Assembly (NCBI GenBank): GCA_011390695.1 | Contig: JAABRW010000467.1 | Coordinates: forward strand, 1 to 7,798 | Origin: Desulfotignum sp. | GTDB taxonomy: Bacteria; Desulfobacterota; Desulfobacteria; Desulfobacterales; Desulfobacteraceae | DNA: 7,798 nt | Direction: 5' to 3' | Shown here: positions 1-6,077 of the stretch, in pieces | Numbering within the stretch: the first letter of the stretch is position 1 | Layout of the letters: the number at the start of each line of letters is the position of its first letter | Translations under genes and position numbers: made by a program | Notes under the pieces: generated by a model | Database searches by the model: none | What the model was told of the DNA's origin: nothing | What the model saw: the letters and a program-made list of their open reading frames with translations, nothing else

Positions 1-959
1 TAAAGAATACTAAAACCCCAGATATCCCCTTTTTTTTGCGGGATACGCTTGCCATCGATTTCCGCATGGATGGGAAGGACAACTTTGGAAAACTTTACAA
101 GGGCATTACGGGTCAGGACCTTGTACGACCCAGGGTGTTTGTTGCAGAGGTGAGCCCCGAGACCCCCCTTGAAACCAAACGCAATGAACTGAAAAATTTT
201 TTACAACAATTCAAAATTACTGTTCTGCCGCAACATTCAAATGTTAGTGATCCGTATAAAGTTGAAAAACGCATTGAGGACTGCCTAAGCCAGACAGATA
301 TTTTTGTTCAGCTGTTGAATGCATACGGGTGGCTTCGTCTTGGATCTGACAAATGCCTGGTAAAGACCCAGCTCACCTGTGCACAAAGATTGCTGGGAAA
401 GGAAAAAATATTTCTCTGGTGCGCCCCTGAAGAGTTTGAAAACATCCAGTTAGAAGACAACACCAGAATCACCACCGGCAGATTCGAAGATTTCAAATAC
501 CAAATCAGGAATGCGGCATCCCAGGCAGTCAACAAGAAAAAAAACAACGCTGGAAAAACAATAACAGAAATTTTCGTCAGTAGAGATAAGACTGACGTCG
601 AACTAACAAACAAAATATTCAGCCTGCTACAACAAAAATATAAAGGAATTTCCATCTACTTTAATCCAGATTTTAAAAATCAAACGGAAAAATTAAAATT
701 CCTAAAAAGCTTAATACCAAATTGCACCATTTTCATTATTGTTTATGCACAAAGCGATGCTTCGTGGGTGTATTTCCAAAGAAAATGCCCCATGGAGTTG
801 GGACGAGAAAAACTTCCTATAGTTATCATCAAAAATCCCGGAAACAAAGAGGAATGGTTACTGGATGAGTTTGTAAGTTATGTCCCCTACGATGACGAAA
901 CCGACATCAATAATCTAATTGACACAATTGATAAAATTTTGGAGACAGCCAATGGATAA
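1..959 (+). CDS. Multi-domain TIR/TIR-like protein, 5' end cut by the window edge
   Basis: The frame is open from base 3 with no stop, so the true start lies upstream. The TTG at 36 has no ribosome binding site and sits inside what looks like the end of a TIR domain (IPFFLRD followed by AIDFR, the pattern after the last TIR strands). Numbering from that TTG codon, residues about 33-158 form a second Rossmann-like domain starting RVFVAEVS, with a predicted strand ITVLP and a DIFVQLL strand; this layout recurs in proteins encoded beside STAND NTPases. Residues about 174-305 form a third TIR-like domain (EIFVSRDKTD at the start, then CTIFIIVYAQSDASWV). In that domain the position expected for the catalytic Glu of NAD-cleaving TIRs appears to be Gln248, so it may be a non-catalytic interaction module. 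The catalytic part of the first TIR is outside the window. The gene overlaps the STAND gene by 8 bases, so the products probably act together. The TIR family assignment is by motif recognition only. Confidence 0.75.
   Translation, partial: KNTKTPDIPFFLRDTLAIDFRMDGKDNFGKLYKGITGQDLVRPRVFVAEVSPETPLETKRNELKNFLQQFKITVLPQHSNVSDPYKVEKRIEDCLSQTDIFVQLLNAYGWLRLGSDKCLVKTQLTCAQRLLGKEKIFLWCAPEEFENIQLEDNTRITTGRFEDFKYQIRNAASQAVNKKKNNAGKTITEIFVSRDKTDVELTNKIFSLLQQKYKGISIYFNPDFKNQTEKLKFLKSLIPNCTIFIIVYAQSDASWVYFQRKCPMELGREKLPIVIIKNPGNKEEWLLDEFVSYVPYDDETDINNLIDTIDKILETANG
941..945 (+). promoter_or_regulatory. Ribosome binding site that sets the STAND gene start
   Basis: GGAGA lies 6 bases before the ATG at 952 and supports that start over the ATG at 919, which would add 11 residues that do not look like the family N-terminus. 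With the 952 start the protein begins just before the conserved YPGLRPF motif. Confidence 0.7.
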
Positions 960-3558
960 TGCAGCAACACAGCCTTACCCAGGACTACGGCCGTTTACAA
1001 AAAAAGAATCCAGAACCTTTTTTGGCAGATGGCATCAGTGTATGCAGCTGCTGGAAAACCTTGAAAACCAGTACTTTATAGCTGTTACAGGCCAGTCTGG
1101 CTGCGGCAAATCCTCTCTTGTCAAAGCCGGGGTGATACCGCTGCTGGAAATTGGAACCATGCCCAGGGACGGCAGGCAGTGGTTTACAGTGGAAACCAGT
1201 CCAGGGGAAAACCCGTTTGGAAATATTGCCAGCGCCCTGTATAAAACCTTTGTCACCGATCATAAGGTTTTTGAACTTTCTCCTGAAACTATTCAGGCCA
1301 CTGTTGAAACAGGGCCCTTGGGCATACTTGCGCTTTTAGAGCAGTGGTCATGTATCAGGGTAAAAGCTGCTGCTGAACAGGGTTCCCGAAAAAACCTGCT
1401 GCTGCTGATCGATCAGTTTGAAGAAATTTTTACCCATTGTGAAAAACACGGGTTTGACACGGCAGACCGCTTTATATCCCTTTTGCTTGAAACCGCCAGA
1501 CAGCAGAAATTCGCCATTTTCATCATCCTTACCATGAGATCTGACTTTCTCGGCAAATGCAGTTTTTTCGAGGGTCTTCCCGAAGCTGTCAGTCGGGGGC
1601 AATTCCTTGTTCCAAGATTGAACCAGGATGATCTGCGCGCCGCCATCATCGGGCCTCAGATTTGTTTTCAGTTTTCCATTCATCCTGATCTGATCACACA
1701 ACTACTCAATGACTATGCTATAATGGAGGTTGATTTTAATTTTAAAAGGACCCAGGACCTGCTCCCGTTGATGCAGCATGTTCTCATGCGGCTGTACCAT
1801 TTTGCCCAACCTGATCAAGATGGCCGCAGAGAATTGACTGTGGACCTTTACCGATCCTGTCAAATCAAGGACCTTTCAAAGGCACTGAACCTGCATGCTG
1901 ATGATGTGTATGACAACTTACCCACCAGAAACCATAAAAAAGCCGCCCAGATCCTATTCAGACGTCTGACTTTGAAAACACAGGGAAACAGTTATGTGCG
2001 CAGCCGGGCGACCGTCAATGAAATCACCCGGTTGTGCTTTCACAGCCGATCTGAAACATTTTTCACAACCATGGATGAAGCAGATACGGCACAGACAGTG
2101 AAAGAGGTGGCTGATAAGTTCCGGAGTCAAGCCAACTGTTTTTTGTACCCTTTCCTGGAAAAGGTTAAAACCCTTTCTGGGACAGACGATCTGAACATTT
2201 CCCATGAAAGCCTGATCCGGTGCTGGGACAAATGCCGGCAATGGGCTGACATGGAAGCAAAAGAGGCGGATCTTTTCCGGGAGGTCCAGAAACGGGGGGA
2301 AAGAGCCATGCATGGCGAACCATATGCCATCGGCAAGGCCTTAAAACGATATGAAGTCTGGCTGAATGATGCCTACCATTCAGCTGCCTGGGCACAAAGG
2401 TATTGCAAAAGCAGTGAAACCTGCCGGCAGCAGTATGATCTGGCTGTAAACTTTGTGAGGAAAAGCCGGACTTGGAAAACACAGAAGCGCATTGATAAAT
2501 ATGTATTAGTTGTGGCGATATGTTGGATCATTTTTGCTTCGTTGATTCCTGCTGGAGCTTATTTCATCTCAAATAAACACTACGAATGCGGCAACACCGC
2601 TTTTGATGGAAAAAAATATCACAAAGCTTTGAAAGAATATAAAAAGGCCTTGTGGTGGCGGAACATCTATGGCCAACCCAATGCAAAGATGGAAATTATC
2701 CGATCAATTGGAATTACCTATTCGAAGGAGGAGAACTACCGTAAAGCCATTGACTTTTACTTTGAACAGAAAAAAAAATTAGAATTGTCCCAACAACCAA
2801 ATAAAAAATCAAAACCGACCTGGCCGTCTGAAATCAATGAACTTATATTGGACGAATATCGGAAATATACCATGGAACTACTCGACCTTGTGAAAAATGA
2901 AATTGGAGAAGAAAACGACAACAGCAAAATTGGCAACATAAACAAGGTCATTCAGGAACTGGAAGTATTTCAAACAATCTATGAAAACAAAAAATTCAAC
3001 ATATCTGAATATGACGAGCGAACAAAACAGGGCAAAGCCTGCATAGAGTTTCTACTGGGTCTGGCCCATCAGAAAATTAACAACAGGGAAAAAGCGAATT
3101 TTTTTTATGAAGAGGCGGAGAAGAAGCAGTTACAAACAGGCACCTTAGAGTTTCTGGCACAGGCTTATTTCAACTGGGGGAAACTGCTAATTGAAGAAAA
3201 GATTTATGATGCTGCAGCTGACCGGCTTATCATTGCCACATCCATGCAGCCAGTCAATAATGACAACAACTATATTCTGGCTGATATTCTGAAAGCAGCA
3301 AATGCCCTGTATGAATCCAAACATCTCTACGAAGCTACCCGGCTTTACAATAAAATAAAGGAAGATGAAAATAGACTGGATAAATATGGTTTTTATGCCG
3401 GCAAATGTATCGGGATGGCATTCTGCTACAAGCAAATGGGTAATTCGGGAAAGGCAGAAATCTATTTAGAGCGATTCAAAAAGTATGCCAAGAAATCAGG
3501 AGAAGAAAACATAAATTTTAGAATAAATGAAAAAGTGAAAAAATTTAATGAGATATAA
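952..3558 (+). CDS. nSTAND-type P-loop NTPase with a transmembrane segment and TPR repeats
   Basis: The 868-residue protein opens with YPGLRPF and FFGR, the usual lead-in of the nSTAND1-like NTPase family. The Walker A loop is at 47-55 (GQSGCGKSS), and Walker B at about 149-158 (LLLLIDQFEE). TMRSDF at 194-199 and HESLIRCW at 418-425 are further family landmarks; the latter lies in the winged-helix-like region before the effector or sensor part. Residues about 517-539 are one hydrophobic span, probably a membrane anchor. The rest (about 541-845) is helical with TPR-like stretches such as YHKALKEYKKAL, likely a sensing or scaffold platform. STAND proteins are ATP-dependent switches that oligomerise when their repeats bind a signal; many serve in phage defence or regulation. 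The upstream TIR-type gene overlaps this one and could supply the effector. The C-terminal third is visibly more A/T- and lysine-rich than the NTPase part. The signal sensed is unknown. Confidence 0.85.
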   Translation: MDNAATQPYPGLRPFTKKESRTFFGRWHQCMQLLENLENQYFIAVTGQSGCGKSSLVKAGVIPLLEIGTMPRDGRQWFTVETSPGENPFGNIASALYKTFVTDHKVFELSPETIQATVETGPLGILALLEQWSCIRVKAAAEQGSRKNLLLLIDQFEEIFTHCEKHGFDTADRFISLLLETARQQKFAIFIILTMRSDFLGKCSFFEGLPEAVSRGQFLVPRLNQDDLRAAIIGPQICFQFSIHPDLITQLLNDYAIMEVDFNFKRTQDLLPLMQHVLMRLYHFAQPDQDGRRELTVDLYRSCQIKDLSKALNLHADDVYDNLPTRNHKKAAQILFRRLTLKTQGNSYVRSRATVNEITRLCFHSRSETFFTTMDEADTAQTVKEVADKFRSQANCFLYPFLEKVKTLSGTDDLNISHESLIRCWDKCRQWADMEAKEADLFREVQKRGERAMHGEPYAIGKALKRYEVWLNDAYHSAAWAQRYCKSSETCRQQYDLAVNFVRKSRTWKTQKRIDKYVLVVAICWIIFASLIPAGAYFISNKHYECGNTAFDGKKYHKALKEYKKALWWRNIYGQPNAKMEIIRSIGITYSKEENYRKAIDFYFEQKKKLELSQQPNKKSKPTWPSEINELILDEYRKYTMELLDLVKNEIGEENDNSKIGNINKVIQELEVFQTIYENKKFNISEYDERTKQGKACIEFLLGLAHQKINNREKANFFYEEAEKKQLQTGTLEFLAQAYFNWGKLLIEEKIYDAAADRLIIATSMQPVNNDNNYILADILKAANALYESKHLYEATRLYNKIKEDENRLDKYGFYAGKCIGMAFCYKQMGNSGKAEIYLERFKKYAKKSGEENINFRINEKVKKFNEI

Positions 3559-3559
3559 T
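3554..3559 (+). promoter_or_regulatory. Candidate -10 box for the peptide operon
   Basis: TATAAT matches the sigma-70 -10 consensus exactly and overlaps the STAND stop codon (TAA at 3556-3558). A start point about 7 bases downstream would leave a leader of roughly 20 bases before the precursor ATG. I find no convincing -35 box at 16-18 bases upstream and no TGn extension. The region is A/T-rich, so a chance match is quite possible. Confidence 0.35.
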
Positions 3560-3577
3560 AACCAACCTGGTCCTTAT

Positions 3578-3583
3578 GGAGGT
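3578..3583 (+). promoter_or_regulatory. Strong ribosome binding site of the precursor peptide gene
   Basis: GGAGGT is close to a full Shine-Dalgarno match and ends 3 bases before the ATG at 3587 (GGAGG itself ends 4 bases before it). The spacing is a little short, but this is the strongest site in the window, as expected for a precursor needed in excess of its enzymes. It decides the 3587 start over the in-frame ATG at 3548, which lies inside the STAND gene and has only a weak, distant A/G-rich tract upstream. Confidence 0.7.
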
Positions 3584-3586
3584 ATT

Positions 3587-3757
3587 ATGGCCCCCAAAAA
3601 AAAGCAGTGTCTGCCCGGAAACAGAATTCTTGCAGAAATCATCCGGGAAATCAGGCAGGAAAAGAAAAACCGGTGTGCATTCCCGTTCTGGAACAACTGG
3701 GCAAACTGGGCAAACTGGACAAACTGGAACAACTGGGGTAACTGGGGCAACTGGTAA
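3587..3757 (+). CDS. RiPP precursor peptide with tandem Trp-X-Asn core
   Basis: This 56-residue peptide has two parts. Residues 1-34 look like a leader: basic (MAPKKK), then LPGNRILAEIIREIRQEKK, probably an amphipathic helix for enzyme recognition, with Cys at 8 and 30. Residues 35-56 are a perfect three-residue repeat: Trp at 35, 38, 41, 44, 47, 50, 53 and 56, and Asn at 37, 40, 43, 46, 49, 52 and 55. The middle residues are Asn, Ala, Ala, Thr, Asn, Gly, Gly. There is no follower after the last Trp and no double-Gly cleavage site. Two radical SAM/SPASM genes and an exporter follow directly. Known three-residue cyclophane (triceptide) enzymes join an aromatic ring to the beta carbon of the residue two places later, often Asn, so each unit is a plausible substrate; the crosslinking is inferred. 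I do not recognise this as a named precursor family. Small genes like this are easily missed by annotation. Confidence 0.88.
   Translation: MAPKKKQCLPGNRILAEIIREIRQEKKNRCAFPFWNNWANWANWTNWNNWGNWGNW
3689..3754 (+). repeat. 9-base tandem repeat coding the Trp-X-Asn core
   Basis: Seven 9-base units of the form TGG-NNN-AAC are followed by a final TGG. The Trp and Asn codons never vary, while the middle codon is AAC, GCA, GCA, ACA, AAC, GGT or GGC. A unit of nine keeps the reading frame if copies are gained or lost, so the core could change length by slippage or unequal recombination. The invariant outer codons with changing middle codons suggest selection on the Trp and Asn positions, although recent duplication also contributes (the two GCA units are identical). 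Confidence 0.92.
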
Positions 3758-4984
3758 ATGCGCCTCAGGGCTTTCAGGCCTGTGCGGCCGGTTGACATCA
3801 TCCCCCAGGTGCAGGTGACCCTTGACTGCAATCTGCGCTGTTCCTATTGTTTCCAGAAACATGACAAAGGGATCATGGACCTTGCTGTTGTAAAAAAGAT
3901 CCTGAAAAAAATTGCGGCAGCTTCACATTCACCGGAAATAACCATTGTCTGGCACGGTGGCGAACCGTTGCTGGCGGGCATTGAATTTTTCCGGCAAGTG
4001 GTCCGGATGCAGTCGGATTTTCCGGAAATACGCTTCACCAACCAGGTGCAGACCAATGCCACCCTTATGACAGCGGCATTTGCAGATTTTTTTTGGAATC
4101 ACCATTTCCAGGTGGGGTTCAGCCTTGATGGACCTGCCCATATCCATAACCGGCACCGGGTGTATAAAGGATCAAGGGACGGCAGTTTTTCACAGACCAT
4201 GAAAGGAATTAAAACCTTCAGACAGGTGACGGGGCAAAAACACCTGCCCGTGATTGCGGTCATCACCAGGGACAGCGTGGAGAATGCCCGGGAACTTTTC
4301 TCTTTTTTCAAGCAGCTCCAGGCAAAGGTGCAGCTGGATTTCTATGACATCCGGTGTCTGGATATGGCAGAAAATACTGCGGAAAAACCGGAACTTTTCA
4401 AAATGGCGCCTGATGAGGATGCAGTGGGGGCTTTTCTGATCAGCCTGTTTGACCTCTGGTTTTATGACACCACCGGCCAGGTTGATTTTCCAGAGCTGCG
4501 CAACGAAGTCAAAATGATTCTCCAGCCTGAAGCAGACAAGGGTGACCCCTTTCACAAAAAGCGCTGTAACATGGGTAGAGTTGTTTTTGCACCGGATGGA
4601 AACGTTTTTTCCTGTGACCAGTATGTGAATGATGACAAGACTTCTCTGGGAGATATCACAAAAGACAGTCTCAGAAACATTCTGGACAAAAAAGCCCGGC
4701 TCTGGGAAGATATCAAGCACCATGTCCGGGGATCGGGAAGACAGATGGCCTGCTTTACCTGTGAATGGGGGCGGCAGCACCCTGGGGGATGCGTGTCCTG
4801 TATGAAGTATAACTACATGCTGCTTCTGGCCCGGCAGAAAGGACTGTCCGATAACAGATGGACAGATGTTGTTCTGCCGCCGTTTCTGGAAAACATCCAG
4901 GGGGAAACATACTACTGCAAAGGGCTCAGGACTTTCAGGGCACACGCTCAGCAGCGGATTGCCATGGAGATGGCAAATGCCTGA
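3758..4984 (+). CDS. Radical SAM/SPASM peptide maturase 1, probable cyclophane-forming enzyme
   Basis: The 408-residue protein has the radical SAM cluster motif CNLRCSYC (Cys24, 28, 31) and the WHGGEPLL (65-72), QTNATL and SLDGP (122-126) signatures shared with anaerobic sulfatase-maturase-like and RiPP-modifying enzymes. It would cleave S-adenosylmethionine and use the 5'-deoxyadenosyl radical to modify the precursor encoded just upstream. A C-terminal SPASM region has Cys270 and Cys286 (CX10GX4C), Cys332, 335, 345, 348 and Cys387. The usual CX2CX5CX3C motif is altered: His341 stands at the third Cys position, and Cys348 is extra. No separate leader-binding (PqqD-like) domain is visible. The ATG directly follows the precursor stop (TAA-ATG) in the same reading frame, with only a distant GGGG at 3744-3747, so translation probably depends on coupling; a GTG at 3782 is an alternative start. 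The product overlaps the next gene by 8 bases. The exact reaction is inferred from context. Confidence 0.87.
   Translation: MRLRAFRPVRPVDIIPQVQVTLDCNLRCSYCFQKHDKGIMDLAVVKKILKKIAAASHSPEITIVWHGGEPLLAGIEFFRQVVRMQSDFPEIRFTNQVQTNATLMTAAFADFFWNHHFQVGFSLDGPAHIHNRHRVYKGSRDGSFSQTMKGIKTFRQVTGQKHLPVIAVITRDSVENARELFSFFKQLQAKVQLDFYDIRCLDMAENTAEKPELFKMAPDEDAVGAFLISLFDLWFYDTTGQVDFPELRNEVKMILQPEADKGDPFHKKRCNMGRVVFAPDGNVFSCDQYVNDDKTSLGDITKDSLRNILDKKARLWEDIKHHVRGSGRQMACFTCEWGRQHPGGCVSCMKYNYMLLLARQKGLSDNRWTDVVLPPFLENIQGETYYCKGLRTFRAHAQQRIAMEMANA
4966..4969 (+). promoter_or_regulatory. Ribosome binding site that sets the second maturase start
   Basis: GGAG lies 7 bases before the ATG at 4977, inside the end of the first maturase gene. 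It favours 4977 over the upstream in-frame ATG at 4866, whose extra 37 residues (Arg- and Trp-rich) read as out-of-frame translation of the preceding gene. Confidence 0.65.
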
Positions 4985-6077
4985 CCCTTGTGTGTTTACC
5001 CTGATGATCGAGCCTGTCAAACAGTGCAATCTGGCCTGCCGGTATTGTTATTCCGATACCGGGCACACCGATGTCATGCCTTTGGATATTTTCAGGGATG
5101 CCCTGGAAAAAGTGGCCGCCCATCTGCACAAAACAGACTACCCGGAGATCCATATCCTCTGGCATGGCGGCGAACCCCTCTTGGCTGGGACCGATTTTTT
5201 TACAGCCGCGCTGGATATGGCATCTTCTGTGCTCTCAGGACTCATTTACCGCCATTTCATCCAGACCAATGGATTGCTTCTGAACATAGAATTTTTACAT
5301 CTGTTCAAAGACAACCAGGTTGCGGTGGGGATCAGCCTTGACGGCCCGGCATATATCCATGACCAGATGCGCAAATTCGGTGATGGTTCAGGATCCTGGA
5401 AACAGGTTATGGCAAAGCTGGCTCTCATGGAAAAACACGACACATCCTTTGGCATCTGCATGACCCAGACCGCACTTTGCCGGGGACAGGAAAAACCGGT
5501 GTATGATTTTTTTTCTTCCCTTGGCCATTCTTTGCGCATCAATCCCGTCATTCAGTCCCCTTACAGCAACATGCCAGAAAAATTTCTTCTGGTTCCTGGA
5601 GAATATGGTTCCTTTCTATGCCGCATATTTGACCAGTGGAGCCTTACCCTGAATAAACGCATACCTCTTTCCCCCATCAAAGAATATCTCCAGGCGGTTC
5701 TGGGCATGGGTATCAGTGAATGCCGTCACCAGGCATGCTGTGTCGGCAGCCATCTGGGCATCAAGCCTGATGGTGCAGCTGTCCTGTGCAGCCCGTTTGA
5801 GGATATCATCCTTGGCGGTATCAGGGAGAGCAGCGTTGATGATCTGTTTGCATCCTCTTTGTGCAAACGTATCTGGCAACGGGCAGAAATCCTTGCTGAT
5901 TGCCGCCGGTGCATAAACAGGTCCATCTGCAGCGGGGGATGTCCTTTTCTGGCCCATACCTTCGGTTATGCCCTGGAAAACAAAGATCCCTTGTGCACAG
6001 ATTATAAAATTATTTTTGACCATATGCGACAAACCCTTGCTGCCCGGGGTTTTATTCTTCCGGATCAGGCCATATGA
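4977..6077 (+). CDS. Radical SAM/SPASM peptide maturase 2, paralogue of the first
   Basis: The 366-residue protein carries CNLACRYC (Cys17, 21, 24), WHGGEPLLAG (62-71), IQTNGL and ISLDGPAYIHD, each matching a counterpart in the preceding gene, so the two enzymes are paralogues. Its SPASM region is canonical: Cys249 and Cys255 with GX4C ending at Cys271, then CX2CX5CX3C at 309, 312, 318 and 322, and a last Cys at 340. This is enough to bind two auxiliary [4Fe-4S] clusters, as in anaerobic sulfatase-maturase-type enzymes. It probably modifies the same precursor, either sharing the Trp-X-Asn units with the first enzyme or adding a second type of change. The start at 4977 overlaps the first maturase by 8 bases, and the end overlaps the exporter by 4 bases (ATGA). 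A stand-alone sulfatase maturase is a less likely reading because no sulfatase is nearby and a repetitive precursor is. Confidence 0.87.
   Translation: MPDPCVFTLMIEPVKQCNLACRYCYSDTGHTDVMPLDIFRDALEKVAAHLHKTDYPEIHILWHGGEPLLAGTDFFTAALDMASSVLSGLIYRHFIQTNGLLLNIEFLHLFKDNQVAVGISLDGPAYIHDQMRKFGDGSGSWKQVMAKLALMEKHDTSFGICMTQTALCRGQEKPVYDFFSSLGHSLRINPVIQSPYSNMPEKFLLVPGEYGSFLCRIFDQWSLTLNKRIPLSPIKEYLQAVLGMGISECRHQACCVGSHLGIKPDGAAVLCSPFEDIILGGIRESSVDDLFASSLCKRIWQRAEILADCRRCINRSICSGGCPFLAHTFGYALENKDPLCTDYKIIFDHMRQTLAARGFILPDQAI

Noticed and set aside
3548..3586. Longer 69-residue form of the precursor starting at the ATG at 3548
   Set aside because: That ATG lies inside the STAND gene with only a weak, distant A/G-rich tract upstream, while the in-frame ATG at 3587 has a strong GGAGGT. 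The longer form cannot be fully excluded.
3689..3754. Darobactin-like W-x-W ether crosslink substrate
   Set aside because: Trp residues are three apart rather than two, and there is no Lys in the core, so the darobactin pattern does not fit; Trp-X-Asn crosslinking fits better.
3689..3754. CRISPR-like or satellite array
   Set aside because: The units are nine bases without spacers and translate to a clean Trp-X-Asn peptide in the gene's frame.
3576..3818. Overlapping + strand frame coding a collagen-like Gly-x-Thr repeat protein of 80 residues
   Set aside because: It is the same 9-base repeat read in another frame. Its ATG sits at the precursor's ribosome binding site and has none of its own, and it would overlap the first maturase.
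3545..3862. Minus-strand frame with Pro-Val-Cys-Pro repeats
   Set aside because: It is the antisense reading of the same repeat, with no start signals and no neighbours on that strand.
4866..4976. 37-residue N-terminal extension of the second maturase
   Set aside because: It overlaps the conserved last-Cys region of the first maturase in another frame and reads as non-native sequence; GGAG at 4966 supports the 4977 start.
4190..5029. 279-residue minus-strand open frame opposite the maturases
   Set aside because: It is a long shadow frame opposite two well-supported genes, with no recognisable domain.
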